Shown here: piece after piece, positions 5,257-5,268 of the stretch | How the letters are laid out: every line of letters begins with the position of its first letter | How positions within the stretch are numbered: the stretch's first letter is position 1 | DNA from: Bacilli bacterium | GTDB lineage: Bacteria; Bacillota_I; Bacilli_A; Izemoplasmatales; Hujiaoplasmataceae | DNA length: 5,268 bases | Assembly (NCBI GenBank): GCA_018400565.1 | Contig: JAGYMP010000135.1 | Span: 1 to 5,268 of the forward strand | Direction: 5' to 3' | The notes under the pieces: model-generated | What the model was told of the DNA's origin: nothing | What the model saw: the letters and a program-made list of their open reading frames with translations, nothing else | Database searches by the model: none | Position numbers and translations under genes: made by a program

Positions 5257-5268
5257 ATGAGAGAATTT
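5257..5268 (+). CDS. Start of an unidentified gene, cut by the window edge
   Basis: The ATG at 5257 opens a frame reading Met-Arg-Glu-Phe to the window end. GAGGTGAGG (5246-5254) lies just upstream, with GAGGTG spaced five bases from the ATG, and a promoter precedes it. Four codons are too few to identify the product. Its own promoter argues against it being a second permease cotranscribed with the transporter. Confidence 0.6.

Overview
The window reads as a low-to-moderate-GC Firmicute, probably a Bacillaceae-type organism. Shine-Dalgarno (SD) sequences are strong and GGAGG/GAGGTG-like, promoters are sigma-A type with TGnTATAAT -10 boxes, terminators are classic stem-plus-U-run, and GTG and ATG starts are both used. 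Every complete gene is on the + strand, in three transcription units plus the first codons of a fourth gene. No tRNA, rRNA, CRISPR, insertion sequence or phage gene is visible, and no gap exceeds about 160 bases.

Layout. (1) 17-1024: a branched-chain amino acid aminotransferase (ilvE), closed by a strong terminator at 1045-1074. (2) 1075-1186: an A-tract array, a 16-bp palindrome and a probable extended -10 promoter. (3) 1187-2738: a two-gene unit with a protein resembling the alpha/alpha toroid (terpenoid cyclase/prenyltransferase) fold and a metallo-beta-lactamase-fold hydrolase, closed by a terminator whose stem begins inside the stop codon. (4) 2775-5184: a promoter and three overlapping genes for an OpuB/OpuC-family quaternary-amine ABC importer, in the order permease, substrate-binding lipoprotein, ATPase. 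(5) 5228-5268: another promoter, SD and the first four codons of a further gene.

The transporter is the most informative part. The lipoprotein should capture a trimethylammonium compatible solute (glycine betaine, carnitine or choline type), the single permease should form a homodimeric channel, and the ATPase should power uptake. Two things differ from the Bacillus subtilis OpuC layout: there is only one permease gene, and the ATPase lacks the C-terminal tandem CBS domains usual in OpuAA/OpuBA/OpuCA. The binding protein is extremely acidic (63 Asp+Glu against 15 Lys+Arg in the mature part), while the cytoplasmic ATPase is slightly basic. This split suggests, by inference, an alkaliphilic or haloalkaliphilic host that keeps salt out and accumulates organic solutes.

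I do not see an obviously new defence or mobile system. The best candidates for something undescribed are the toroid/MBL gene pair and the CBS-less, single-permease transporter.
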